A stretch of 64,000 bases of DNA, from the NCBI RefSeq assembly GCF_963583255.1, contig NC_084817.1, forward strand, positions 6,285,121 to 6,349,120. The letters run 5' to 3'. Every line of letters begins with the position of its first letter. Within the stretch, counting starts at the first letter, position 1. Shown here in pieces: positions 47,427 through 59,651 of the stretch. The translations under genes and the position numbers were made by a program. The notes beneath the pieces are model-generated. The model was given only the letters and a program-made list of their open reading frames with translations, had not been told where the DNA came from and ran no database searches. Origin of the DNA: Pyrus communis. Lineage: Eukaryota > Streptophyta > Magnoliopsida > Rosales > Rosaceae.

Positions 47427-48206
47427 ATAACCAACAAGGATAGAAGATTGATGTTTAACCAAATTAAATTACTCTTAGGCCAGGCAGGTTTTGCGGCTCC
47501 AATGTTGTTTAATAAACTGAGAGTGTCGTCGGTTGTTAACACAATGATGTTTAACCAAATTGATCATCTACCAACATGGAAGGATTAACAAGCAATTAGT
47601 GTTTTTCTCAGGGTGTAAAAGGGTTTGCGTAAAGCATTGATTTGTATGTTGAGTTGAAGATCTTTTTCTTGTTATGAAGCCTCTTCTATTTATGACAAGG
47701 CCTTAAGGATGAGCAAGTTTGCCGAGGTAGAGTCCTAATAAGACTGATCCTCCTCAGCATTTCCCATAATACTCCAACCTACCCTTCTTTACCTGAAACT
47801 TAACCATGATTCAGTCTTAGCTTTTTCATTGGAATTAGGAATCTGAACTTAGTCACTTTATGAACTTAATTCCTTCTTATTTGATTAAGCATGAATTATG
47901 ATCCTGTGAACAACCCTTATTAGAATCAATTGATCCTTAACAATTTCAGTCTATTTAGAACTCGACCAAACCCTATGTAATTTTCACAGTCTTTTAGTCA
48001 TAAAGACTCGGCTAGGCTATTACTGTCTTAGACTGAAGCACCTTGGAATTTTCTAACTGATGTTAGGCTAAATACCAGGCCTTCCACTGCACTTTACTTG
48101 CTCTTGGCCCAAACTTGTATTGTGGGCTCAATTAAAACTATAGTATAATAAAGGATGATGTAGAGTACACAATTTTCATCCAGCCAAATGAGACCTCTTA
48201 TATATA
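47427..48206. other. Right flank of gypsy element, no gene recognised
   Basis: Unique-looking DNA of balanced composition. ATGTTTAACCAAATT occurs at about 47451 and again at about 47547, a short direct repeat. It may be the other half of whatever sequence precedes 33655. Confidence 0.4.
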
Positions 48207-48470
48207 AAGATAAATGACTCGTTTGGAAGTGTTTTAAAATGACTGAAAATGGTTTTGGTGAAAATGGTTTTGGTGAAAGAGTTTTTGGGTTCCAAAAGCA
48301 CTTAAAGTGCTTCTTGGAAGAACCACTAGTTATGTGCTTCTTGCAAGAAACACTTTAAGTATTGCTTTTCCAGGATTCACTTGCATTTTTACTAAGGTTT
48401 AGTTTCAAAAATATTTTCATCAAAAACGTTTCCAACTATTTGACAATGTTTTCAAACACACCCAAATACA
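48207..48470. mobile_element. Foldback MITE-like unit related to 4844-4985
   Basis: The left part GTTTGGAAGTGTTTTAAAAT faces the right part read on minus, GTTTGAAAACATTGTC. AAAATGGTTTTGGTGAAAATGG pairs with the minus reading of CATCAAAAACGTTTCC. The centre, AAAAGCACTTAAAGTGCTTC, is palindromic. No ORF. Confidence 0.45.
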
Positions 48471-49300
48471 CCTAATTACTAAATTATAAGCCTCCACACC
48501 AATAATAGACTATGATTTTTAGGGACACTTTAGATGATGTCCCTAACTACCAATGTACTTTGGCTGAAACCTTTGTGGTTTTTTAGTTTGTGATCAAAGT
48601 CCGTGACATAAATGTAATATATTTCTATGTTGGTTATTATATTTTTAAATTAAAAATGAAATTTGTATCTATTTATATTATTGAGATTTTAAATGAAACC
48701 AATAATTTATGAGATTAAAAATATTAAAGATGAATTATACTCTCTGATATATATGGGTACGTTCATCAAAACTAACCAAAAAATTATTGTACCCAAACAT
48801 GGGTACATTTTGCAAAAACACACACAAAAAAAAAAGATATTAGGCTTAATAACATTATTAAATTTCTTCTATTAAACTTGACATGGATACGTTTAAAAAA
48901 TGTGTGCATTTTATATTAAATAATGGTACAGTTTTCATATAACAAATTGATATATTTAAGAATGAGTACATATAATTTAATGGGTATAAACTTATTCTAA
49001 TTTTATTTTTTTTATATTTTAGAAATGTTTGAATTGAAAATTAATTAGGAGTTTAATAAGGGTTTACTAATTTTTATTATAAAAATTATGTAATTTACAT
49101 GTAATTAATTAATATATTAATGATAGAGACTTTGATCAAAATCTAAAAACAAATAATGTCTTAGTCAATGAACAATAGAAACTAGGGACCAGATACTAAT
49201 TTTTTTTCTTTTTTTTATGTTCAACATAAAAGGAGTATGCTAGCATCAGTTATGTGTAAACGCATAATGACATACCATTTCTTTTATAAATCCACAATAA
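48471..49300. other. AT-rich intergenic, no gene
   Basis: Low GC with poly(T)/poly(A) runs and the word GGGTAC(A/G) recurring near 48752, 48797 and 48801. The open frame 48693-48875 has no recognisable features. Confidence 0.5.
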
Positions 49301-49711
49301 AGAACAATACTTGGCTACTCAAAGATGAGTATGAACTCCTATTTCAAATTTCTCAAAATTGTTTGTTGTCAATTTATAAAACTTCGTTTTTATAATCAGA
49401 ACTGTTCATATTATAAATCACCCTATAAAGATTGTCTCTGCAAAAAATCAATTAAAGCTAAGATCATTTATTAATCAAACTGTTTAAAAACAAATGAACA
49501 GTATTGGTAAAAGCATTACGAACGGTCTATGTATTTGCTACAATAAATTGACAAAACGATCTTACTTTTAATTTATTTTTTGCAGAGATGATATTTACAG
49601 TGTGATTTATAGTATGAATGGTTCTGATCATAAGCACAAAGCTATGTAATTAAAACACTAAAAGTTTTGAGTAAGAGTTCCTACTCATCTTTGAGTAGCC
49701 AAATATTGTTC
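49301..49711. mobile_element. MITE, family TTGGCTACTC, copy 2
   Basis: About 411 bp. The left end ATACTTGGCTACTCAAAGATG and the right end read on minus, ATATTTGGCTACTCAAAGATG, form a TIR of more than 30 bp. Flanks CACAATAA and CACACTAA match at 7 of 8 positions, suggesting an 8-bp target duplication. It is homologous to 1277-1689 throughout, including the AAAGATTGTCTCTG/AAAGATTATATCTG and TTACGAACGGTCTATG blocks. Confidence 0.65.
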
Positions 49712-51030
49712 CACACTAAATCCCACTTGTCCATGGTTATTAGCATCTCACGCAAAGTGAAAGTACATATATAATACACAACATACATGGTAGGTTGATA
49801 CGATACAAATAAAACCCTAATTTCACTTTTGCCCTAGTTAGCCTGTGCTCACATGTGAAATCCGTTCAACTTATCAAAGAGGGCCACGTAGCATTTGGAG
49901 GACGTCTAAGTGGATGTTGATTTCAAACGCCTTAGAAAATACTGTGACAAGAAAAGTAGTCTCCAAGGAGAAGAAGATGACAAGAAAATATGAAAGAGAG
50001 GGACGTACGTTTTAGACTTTTACAAGTGAAAGCTGTCAAAAATATTACCTCTTTGAGTTTGTGCAAAACACCACCATGGCACCGCAAAGACAGCAGAGAA
50101 AGAAAGAAAAAGAGGTTAAAAACGCATTGGAAGATAAAGAAAAAGGAAGGGGAAGAAGAATATATGAAGAAAAGAGAAAGAAAAGTTTGTATAGTGAGGA
50201 TCTTTCAGTGCCATCAATTCACTTAATTGTGTTTGGACTGTCATCCATTTACTCCATCACTTTCCCTACACATTTTGCACCCACTTTCCCTTACATGTAC
50301 ACGACCATTTTGTCACCATGCGATCATGTTCTCCTTCATTTACCCCCTCTCAACTTTCGAATTTATAATACAAGTAACACAAGTCACGTTATGTGTCATT
50401 CCATGTATTATAATATGGATGAATGAATGACTTGACATATCTCATTTTTAGAGTATATTTATATTAAAAGAATAAATTCACAAGTTGTAATTTAAGTGAA
50501 ATAATATCGTTACGTGACTGTGTTTCGGACATCGAAAAATTACTTCACAACCTTCTTTCTTTCCCGAAAGAAAAATTTTAAATTGAAAAGAGAAAAGGAT
50601 GATGAAAAAGAAAGGGGAATGAAACTGTAGAACATAAAGTCATGGTCTCAGTCTATAAAGATGTCCCATCTAAATCTAGTTGGGAATATATTTCAATCCA
50701 AACAATGATGGCTTCCCCGAATTCACTTTGTTTGGCATAATAGAAAGAGTGAAGGATCAGTGGCATTTTGCAATTCGATCGATCAACTATCCCTTTCTAT
50801 CAATGTCCATCTTTCTATCAATGTCCGTATTAAAAAGGCTTCCAACCAAGATGAGGACTAGAGTATAGAAAATCTGAAGTCATTAGCTAAAAAAAGTAGA
50901 TGAGGATGACCTTTATCTATCACTCTACAAGTGAACATACTTACAATTTGATGGTAACAAAGATATAAATAAGAAAAATAAAGGGAGAGGGTACCAAACC
51001 ATGGCAAACTAATTAATTACACACTTCATC
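49712..51030. other. Intergenic, no supported gene
   Basis: The Lys/Glu-rich open frames around 49990-50426 are overlapping readings of a purine-rich stretch and show no domain. The interval is otherwise anonymous. Confidence 0.45.
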
Positions 51031-51480
51031 GATGGCGGACCACAAGTGTTGTTAATCGTTGATGTAATATATAACTAACAATCACATTCTCACTTATTAA
51101 TGATGAACTACAAGTGATTTTTACCAATTGTTGCATTGTATACTTACGTAATTAACAACTGATAACCAATCACCTATCGACCACCCCGCCAATCATAAGT
51201 GATTGTTATCTATTGTTGTTATGTATACTTAATCAATAATTGACAACTACTCACCTACTGACAGCCGACACAAGTGATTGTTAACTCACATACGTATGGC
51301 CGATTACAGCTGATTGGTAATCATTGATACAATGTAGTTGTTAATATCAACTCCTGATGGTTATCCACACAAACTACTATTGTATTCGTTAATACGTTGT
51401 ATACTTATCAATATCTACAGCTTATAATTACCACACAAACCACGGTTATTAGCATAACCCAATCACAATTGTGTATTTTG
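51031..51480. repeat. Degenerate tandem repeat array, 70-90 bp units
   Basis: The block ACAAGTGATTGTTA(A/T)C followed by a TTGTTG...TTGTATACTTA block recurs at about 51041, 51110, 51199 and 51275, with a looser copy near 51308. Units vary from about 70 to 90 bp and are well diverged. Similar wording (GTGATTGTCAGTCGTTGATAT) is seen at 5270-5430. Confidence 0.5.
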
Positions 51481-53391
51481 TGTGCGACTGTGAGTACGTG
51501 CGTCAACAATCAAATTGTGGAGGAAAGAGTATATAGGGTTTAAAGCTACAGTTTGGTTCTATGTGTAAGGGGAGGGGGAGTGAAAATAAACAAGAAATTG
51601 AGGGAGTTGAATGTGGTCCATTGACACGTGCAAATGATGGCATTGTCTTGGCTAATGATGGATTCCCACCGCTTCCTCCACTGCGTGGGTTCCCACTCCT
51701 ATCATGCGACCCAACTTCCATCACAATTTGCATGTCCTCTTTTTCTTTGACCGACAAAATACCATCTCCATATTGATCATCTAAATCTTGTTACTGTTAA
51801 CATCCTCCTCACGCCTCACCACTCGATCCAGCTGATGAGCATACATGTTTATGAATTGGGATGTCGGGAAATTGATAAAAAATAATGCTTTAGTACGTAA
51901 CATTTTTGGCCAATATTGGATTACAATGATGTAAATTATTGGCCGGGCCTTGATCACTTTTAGTAAATTATAGAAATAAACTTTCAAGAGACTCTTTAAT
52001 TTGGTTAAAGATCAAATGAAAAATTATTAAGAATGGTCTAGATGACATATGGTAGATATGTACAAATTAATCACAAAATCATATACGCTACCAAAAATTC
52101 CACTACTTTATACTTACAAACTTATCATAAATACGATATAATTCTTTAGCATCAAATGCAAGGGCGGAGCCAGCTAGCGGCTGCCCGGGGCTCTAACACG
52201 CTCCAAGCTTTAAAAGTTGAAAATTTTTGGTGTTAAAATAAGCATTTTATGAAAGAAAAAAAAAAGTTTAATATTGCACAAAACAGAAATTTAGTTTACC
52301 CCAAAACACCTAAATTTCACTCCATAGTACAAGAAAAATAAATTAGCCCCCCCTGTATAGATTGCTACCCTTGATCGAATGACATATTTAACACTCATGC
52401 AAACTAATTAAACTTTGCAAGTTGTTAACTATCGTGAAGGCACCATCTTTTGATGATCTTACAATCATCACCAAAGAAACACTGTCATGAGTCGCCTCTA
52501 ATAAAATCACAAGAAACACAAAAATTGCCGTCTTAACTTTGAACAATTGTCACCCCTGAAAGGTTCAAGTTTGAGTGATAATATAAAACCGTTTTAAAAG
52601 CTCAACAAAACAAGATGACGACTACAACCACAAAAACTCTCTTAAATAAAGTAAGAAGTGCAACCCTCCCAAAATATGAAGATGGTTAAAACTTAAAAGA
52701 TAGGAGAAGCATCGAGGGAAGGGAAGAAGAAGAAGAAGGATTATCGCCTAATTTAAGACCAAATTAAAATAGAGAACTTTAACTAAAAGTTTTTGGTACT
52801 ATTCATTTTATCGAAAAACTACATTTTTACACTAAAAAGTCAATCAAGGTACTATTTACTTTACCTTTTATTTTGTCATTATCGTTAGAACTTACCATTT
52901 TCAAATCTTTTTCATTAATTTTTCTATTAAATATGAATGAACAATACAAAATAATTTTTCTTTATTTTTCTCACTAGCAGCGAGGTTTTTCTCTATAGAT
53001 GCTCATGTCAGATCAATATCGTTTATGTGGGAAACATAAATCTCTGTTTGTTAAATTAATTTCTCTACTTACTCAAGGGTACGGGTACGGCCCACAAATA
53101 ATTCAAATTACTAGCTTGACAAGTTTAGAGGCAAATATGTCTAATAATTGGGTTAATTTGTAGTTAAGTTACCGCAAAATATCTGTAGATTAAAAGGGTT
53201 TGAGTGGTCGTAGTTACTTGCATGCATGTAATTAACCTTAATTGGGTTAGGTACAGAATGATGGACACCTACCTGTGTAGGAGCAGATATATGTTTTTAG
53301 AGGAAATTTTTTATGCTGTCGTGATTGAAGGAAGCTGATAGGATGTAATGATCAGGTATTGGAGGTTTATGTGCTTAAATGAGTCAGTAGT
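51481..53391. other. Intergenic; remnant of a common GTACTATTCA repeat
   Basis: No gene. At about 52785-52930 the sequence TTTTTGGTACTATTCATTTTA, ACATTTTTACACTAAAAAGTC and CTTTTATTTTGTCATTATCG belongs to a repeat I associate with Rosaceae genomes (memory only). Confidence 0.4.
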
Positions 53392-53852
53392 TGAAATTGA
53401 GGTTCTACTGTAAAACTAATTGATAATATAAGGAGTAGTTTAAGATCATATAAGTAGATAGTAAACCTTGTCCCTCACCGATGTGGGACAACTCTCAACA
53501 CGTCCCTACACGTGGATAACAATTGGATGACTTAGAGCGCATGTGGCCGTTGGTAATATGAGGAGTAGTTTAAGATCATATAAGCAGATAGTAAACCTTG
53601 TCCCTCCGGTGATGTGGGACAACTCTCAACACGTCCCTGCACGTGTGGCGGATTTTCAAGCCTACACGTGGATAACAACTGGGTGACTTAGAGCGCATGT
53701 GCGCGTTAGGCTTCACACGTGTACAACCTTGCTCTGATACCATGATGAAATTGAGGTTCCACCATAAACCAATTGGCAATATTAGGAGTAACCCAAGATC
53801 ATATAAGCACATTGCAAACTTTATCTTTTAGCGATATGGACAACTCTCAACA
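53392..53852 (-). mobile_element. TRIM retrotransposon array (three LTR copies)
   Basis: Three LTR-like units of about 108 bp share TTGAGGTTC, GGAGTAGTTTAAGATCATAT and CAACTCTCAACA: 53392-53500, a 5'-truncated one at about 53549-53631, and 53746-53852. Intact units begin TGAAATTGAGG and end CTCTCAACA. Next to the right unit, GCTCTGATACCA at 53731-53742 is on minus TGGTATCAGAGC, the standard initiator-Met tRNA primer site, so the element reads on minus and the right unit is its 5' LTR. The internal parts are about 50 and 115 bp and share ACACGTGGATAACAA and GACTTAGAGCGCATGTG. No protein is encoded. A third LTR indicates a tandem form created by LTR-LTR recombination. Confidence 0.75.
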
Positions 53853-55063
53853 CTATATAGCTAATTATAATTAATTAAATATTAGCTAATTAACCATGGA
53901 ATTATGTGGAGTCAAGCTCATAATCTTAAACATTTTCAACGACGGTATCATTATCTCACGCATATACGTCAAAGAAGAGAATGACATCTGTCCAATTGAA
54001 TAATTACATTGGGGTCACTCTTTCAAAAACGATCTTCTACTTTTGGAGTTTTTCAAGATTCAGATTGGATTTTTCATTTTTCACCATGCACGTATATGAA
54101 ACTTTCTTCTTCATGTAGAGAGTTTTCGACTGTGTACGGAAAATGGGAAGGAACACCACATTTCGTTACATAATTGGAGAACATTTGAAAGAAAATTTTC
54201 CTTCAATTGTATAATAACATGCGATGTTCTTTTTCGTATTCTGGACATATTAAAAAATTTCTCATTTTTAAGTCTCAACCACTACGGTGACAGGTAATTC
54301 AGTTTCACTAGTGCTGGAGGAGCTCATGAAAAATGGGGGAAAATTCTGGGTTTATTTATAGAAGGTTATGTTGCGGCTAAAGTTGTAGAAAAATTATTGG
54401 CATAGAACATATGTTCCTATAAGTTCTAATCATAGTTATTACTTCTCTAATCTTAACTTTTTCAGTCTTTGGAACATATTTTTCTACGGATCATTTTCAC
54501 GAACTGTTCAGTACTGCCAAAATTCTACCTAATACGACTTGGATCGTGGAGTGATAAGAAATTTAGTAACAAAATCTTGTATGTTTGAGAATGATGAAAG
54601 GATGAGATTTGGTGAGACTAATTTGTTGTTGTCCAATGTTTAAAGTCCACCATGAGTTCACCCCAATGAAGTGAGCTGTCCCCAATCTTAATAAAAAATC
54701 TTTCAGCTAGTAATTACTACTAAAGTTCTTTTGATAATCTAGTAACTAAGTTTGTCCACATAACTCAAAACAAAATGTCACACATATAATAGACAAAACA
54801 CTGTACAATTAGTGGTTGCCTACTCAGAAAATGTAAAAAAGCACAGTTCTTGCTATATTTATTTTATTTTATTTTTGCAATGAATTAGCTTTGATGCATT
54901 TTATGTTTGCCTTAAATTTATACTAATATTGTAGCTTTTGCGAATAGAAAGTCGGTAATTACTAATGGGAAAGCTGAACTTCTCCAAGCGTGCATTGATC
55001 CAAGACTTGCAGTTAGTGAAGAATCCAAGCATGTATTGATCCAAGACTTGCAGTTGACGAAGA
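53853..55063. other. Intergenic; 41-bp tandem duplication at 54983-55064
   Basis: A 41-bp unit beginning TCCAAGC(G/A)TG(C/T)ATTGATCC is repeated in tandem at 54983 and 55024 with few differences. No gene is supported. Confidence 0.45.
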
Positions 55064-55480
55064 AAATTGAGGTTCTACTATAAAATCAATGGTATTTTAG
55101 TCAAAATTATCTCAGAGATTGTCATAACTCCTCACTTTGTTCCATAACATTTGAAATCGATAGAAGTGATCTCTGAGTTTGTCCACCATCAATCATTTTG
55201 GTCTTCTCGTGAAAAAAAAACTCAGTTAATTAAGGACAAAAATGAAAAAAACGCCCTCAAGTTAATAAATAATTGACCAAAATGATTTGACAAATTTGAG
55301 GGTATTTTTGACATTTTGGTCTTACTCAACGGACATTTTTCATGGAATGACAAAAATGATTGGCAATATTCAAACTCATGAACCACTTCTATCAATTTTA
55401 AATCTTAAGAACTAAAGTCAAGAGTTATGACAATCTTAGATACCACTTTAGCTAAAAACTCTAACACCAATTGATAATTT
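55064..55480. repeat. TRIM LTR fragment split by a foldback MITE
   Basis: AAATTGAGGTTCTACTATAA at 55064 and CCAATTGATAATTT at 55467-55480 are the two sides of the 5' part of the TRIM LTR described at 53392. Between them sits the MITE at 55091-55462. This is a nested insertion. Confidence 0.6.
55091..55462. mobile_element. Foldback MITE, MULE-like, copy 2
   Basis: 372 bp, homologous to 6109-6478: GGTATTTTAGTCAAAA at the left, minus reading AGAGTTTTTAGCTAAAG at the right, GTCCACCATCAATCATTTTG and CGCCCTCAA inside. The 9-mers AAAATCAAT (55082-55090) and AACACCAAT (55463-55471) match at 7 of 9 positions, consistent with a decayed 9-bp TSD. Confidence 0.65.
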
Positions 55481-57242
55481 CATTAGTAAAAAAAACCCTT
55501 GCACGATGAAATTTTACGCGATGAAACACACATTGTCGCACATAGTCACTTTGAGTGATGAAATTTTGAACTTCGTCATGCAAAGTCTTACGCTACAAAA
55601 TTTTGTGCGACGAAACAAACATCATCGCTCAAAGTTACTTTGCGTGACGAAACTTTAAACTTCAAAAACCTTTGTGCGACGAAATCCAAATATTTCGTCG
55701 CCTAAACCAATTTATTATTATTTTTATTTAATTTTATTTTATAAAATTTAAAATATAGTTATTTTCATAAGTTTTTATAATTTTTTAAAAACTTTGCGCG
55801 ACGTATATCAATATTTCGTTGCATAAACCCTATTTACTTGTTTTTTATTTAATTTTATATTTTATTGTTAAATTAAATTATTTTCTTTGCGGGACGAATC
55901 AACATTTGGTCGCCTAAACCCTATTTATTTTAATTTATTTATATTTTAAATTGTAAAATAAAATTATTATTTTAAATTTTGCTCTACGAACATATATTTA
56001 GTTGCACAAAATCCTTAAATTTGAGCGGGTGCCAAAAATGGGACGCGGGAATTTTTTTTTAAAACTTTGTGCAATGAATCCTTCGTCGCGCAAAACTTTG
56101 CACGACCAACACTTTGTCGTGCAAAATCCTAAGAATTTGGGCGGGCGCCAAAAAAAGGGCGCAGGATATTTTTTTTAAGACTTTGTGCGACCAATATTTC
56201 GTCACGTAAACTCGAATCCTTCGTCGCACAAAGTGATATGGTTTTTAAAACCAAAATAACTCCTCCACAATTTTCTCAATGTCTTTCTCTATTCACTTAC
56301 CTCTCCTCTCTTTCCCTCTCCCCAAATCCGACCCTCTCTCTCACACTCACTCCTCTCACTTAATCTCTTTTCTCTCTCTTCTCTGTCTCTCACTATCTCC
56401 TCTAACTCTCTCACACTCACTCCTCTCTCTCATTCTCACTCACTCTTAATCTTGCCAAAAGGTATTTTCTCCCCAAATTTTAATTTTTTTTTCATTAATT
56501 TGTGTTGTCGGAATTAATTAATTGGGTTTGGAGTGGGGTGGATTTTGGGGTTGGATTGGGGTATGCCAATTTTAGGGGATATTATACCCATTTTTTGGTA
56601 TTATTTTATGTTGTTTTTTGGTTATTTGACCATGTTTGTTTTGTTCGTAGGGAATCATCGAGACTTTGACGGCGAAAGTTGAGGATTAGGACGCTATCGG
56701 ATCATATCCCCCTCCACTACCACCACATTAGACTTGTATTAGGATTTTATTATTGTAATTTGTTAATTTATGTGTACATTTTTAATATAATATATATTAT
56801 GGATAATTTTATCACTATTTTTCATATGTAATTTTATTTTGAATATTTCAATTTAAATTAAAGTAATTAAAAAAAATAAAGATACAATTAAATTAAATTA
56901 AATTAAAAAAAAGTAAAAATTCAAAAAATCTTGGGCTACCAAATATTTCATCGCACAAACAATTACTATAATTAAATTAAAATAAGGGAAATAATAAAAC
57001 AAAAATAAAATATCGTGCGCAACAAAATATTTCGTCTCGCAAACAATTAATTTTGTCGCGTAAAATATTAAATTAATTTAATTAAATAAAAAAAACCAAA
57101 AACTTTGCGCAACAAATATTTATTTTCGTTGCACAAACCCTATCATAAGGAGCTTTGCGCGACTAATCATGCATGACAAAAATTTCTTCTTGCAAGGTTT
57201 TGAGGGATGAAATCATACTTTACGTAACAAATCTTTTTTTTT
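55481..57242. mobile_element. CACTA-like element with subterminal repeats
   Basis: Begins CATTAGTAAAAAAAACCC, one base from the CACTA(G)TAAAAA type of terminus. Both ends are packed with a short motif in both orientations, such as TTTGTGCGACGAAA, TTTCGTCGC and TTGCGCGACG: many copies in 55490-56240 and 56930-57240. Dense subterminal repeats of this kind mark CACTA (En/Spm) elements, where they bind the regulatory protein. The right terminus is degenerate and its exact end is uncertain. The middle holds a CT-rich tract (56280-56455), an intron-like GT...AG interval (56462-56651) and a short exon-like piece, but no transposase. Confidence 0.6.
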
Positions 57243-59590
57243 ATATTTATAAAATGTTTGAAAATAATTCAACTCCTTATAAAAACATGTGCAGCCCCTA
57301 AAATTTCTCGAAGTAGTACGGTCCCTCAACCTTGAGTCACATCAGGCAAACAAATCTTGACACATGAACCCTTATTCATCGGGATATTAGTCATGCATGC
57401 CTTTAATTTCAATTATATAGCCACATTCACATTTGGTGTTGATTAACTACTCTCTTAAGGGTATGAACTGACTATTATAGTTATTAGCTTAATTCCATGA
57501 CAACAAATATCTTAGCGTGTTCATATGTAATTTGGATATACCTGGGGCCTCTTACTGTACTTCATTAATCATCTTCTTCAAAATAGTATTTTAGTTTTTT
57601 TCTAGGGTTTGATAAGAGTTAAATATAAAATACATGACACCACTTTTTGTCCACAATTTTTTATGTAAGTTTTTGTGAGACTCATTCTGTTATGTATTTC
57701 AATTATTTGAACTGTCTATCTTTAGAACATCATTTATTGATCATGTCTACCAAAAATTACCCAAATTTAAAATCATATGACTGTTGGATTACGAGTTTAG
57801 GGCTTCTTTGTAGAACCATATTTTGTCATTTTTTTCATTATAAATGAATGTCTTAATGGTTTAACATTTATCTAATTTTTTATAAGGATGATTTATGAAT
57901 AATGTTCTAAAAGATAGATAGTTCGAATCGTTAAAATACATTACGTAATGACTCTACAAAAACTTGTGTAAAAAAAGTGGTATCACAAATACGTTTCCTA
58001 TAAATATAGTAAAGCTTTATGGGGAAATTTTGCTTCCACGCGTGGTGTTCGAAATTTACATGATTAAAGTACTGCAAATTATGTCTGAAGAGCATTCATT
58101 CCTACATGAAACTGCTAGAACAACTCCTCCATACTTTTTGGGCCCTCATGCAACATGAAATGAATTTCATATCAAGAGCACACGCAGGTGTTTGTGATGA
58201 TTCATATTGACTGAAATGTTTGTTCCTACTGAATCAAGTATATATCAGCACAATCCATCACACGTGTTATGCTCAATTACTCTCCAAAAATTAACTGTGC
58301 GTGATTGCTCACAGTTATTATCTAGATTACCCCTAAACTCATCATTCTATATGTTGGGCTGGAAATTTTACGTACATATATACATATATGTAGGAAATGT
58401 GCGTAATTTGGACGGCTCTGAAAAATACAGGTAGTGCCGCCGCACAGTACATTCAAAAGCTTAGAGCCGACACTGTATATAATGTTTCTCATATGGCTTT
58501 GGTGCTGTCAAGATATTGGCAAACAAATGTTAAATTAAATTTGGGCAGAAAGCAAGGTTGGGGGGATTGTGAGGTTTTATAGTTATAATACTATTTGGGA
58601 AATTGGAACTACGTACAGTCACCAAAAGAAAGAGCCAAAAAGGATACAAAATATAGGGAAATGCATGACGCACCTGTTTGGCTTGGCATGCATTCAGATA
58701 GATTTGGAAGGTCGAATTGTGAGTAAGTTTTTCAACGCTGTATACGACTTAAAGAGTGAAACCAAAGACTACGACGGCATTCACAAATATATATTTATAT
58801 GATTCGTATCTTGAAAAAGCAAAGAGGCAAATGGCAAAAGGGCAAAGGGTAGTTCCCATATTCAAGTTTTGGGATTGGAGGAAACCTTTTTTTTCTTATT
58901 ATTCTCCCTCCCTCTGATTAGAGTAGTCCTCCTGGCTAGCTTTTTTGTGGAAAAGCTGGAGAAAGAGCCAATGCCAAAGAAGGCCACCGAAAAGCATGGA
59001 CACCTTATCATGAAAGCAAGAAAAAATTGACAAGATTTGACGGGCCAACACGGGCCAACACGGACGCACATACGCACTCACACACCCACACGTTTGTAAT
59101 TGCAGATGTGGTACTGAAACATAACAACTAAATCTATAAGCTCGTAACTTCAAAAACATTATTGTGCACTATTAAAACATAACAAAAAATTATTATGCAC
59201 TACTAAAACATAATCACTTTATATAACTATTGTGCATGCATGTTCAAATATAGTGACAATAAATTTCAACTCGTAAATTAATCATATACCGTAATTGTAT
59301 TTTAACACAAAATGACCATAATCTTATAGTATAAAAATTAAATTTCTCCATAATCACCTTCTCATAATTAATTAAGTCTCATGCATACATGTCTCTCTTT
59401 CTCTCTCTTTCTCTCTCTCACACACAAACACAACATTCTCTTTTTTCTAGCTTTATCTTTTCATATTTTTAGTATGGAAAATCCCAAGTCAACCGCACCT
59501 CATCATTTGGTCTTGGTTGTTCCATACACCACCTCATTTCCCACTTTGTCACTTTAATAACTGTGATCATGATCTTCGTTTTTGGCCCTC
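57243..59590. other. Intergenic upstream of WOX4-type gene
   Basis: No gene is supported. A CT-rich microsatellite lies at 59391-59431. GGGCCAACAC is duplicated at 59042. Open frames in 57647-58802 show no domain. Confidence 0.45.
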
Positions 59591-59591
59591 T

Positions 59592-59599
59592 TATATAAT
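59592..59599 (+). promoter_or_regulatory. Candidate TATA box of WOX4-type gene
   Basis: TATATAAT about 60 bases before the first in-frame ATG, preceded at about 160-200 bases by a CT microsatellite typical of plant core promoters. Position inferred. Confidence 0.3.
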
Positions 59600-59651
59600 T
59601 ACTTGCTATCTAGCTCTAAGGCTCTATCATTCAGTACTCCACTCACCACAT

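Noticed and set aside
50061..50426. 121-codon Lys/Glu-rich frame
   Set aside because: Three overlapping readings of a purine-rich stretch; no conserved motif or splice structure.
53392..53852. Simple tandem satellite
   Set aside because: The exact TGGTATCAGAGC primer site beside a TG...CA-bounded unit fits a TRIM better.
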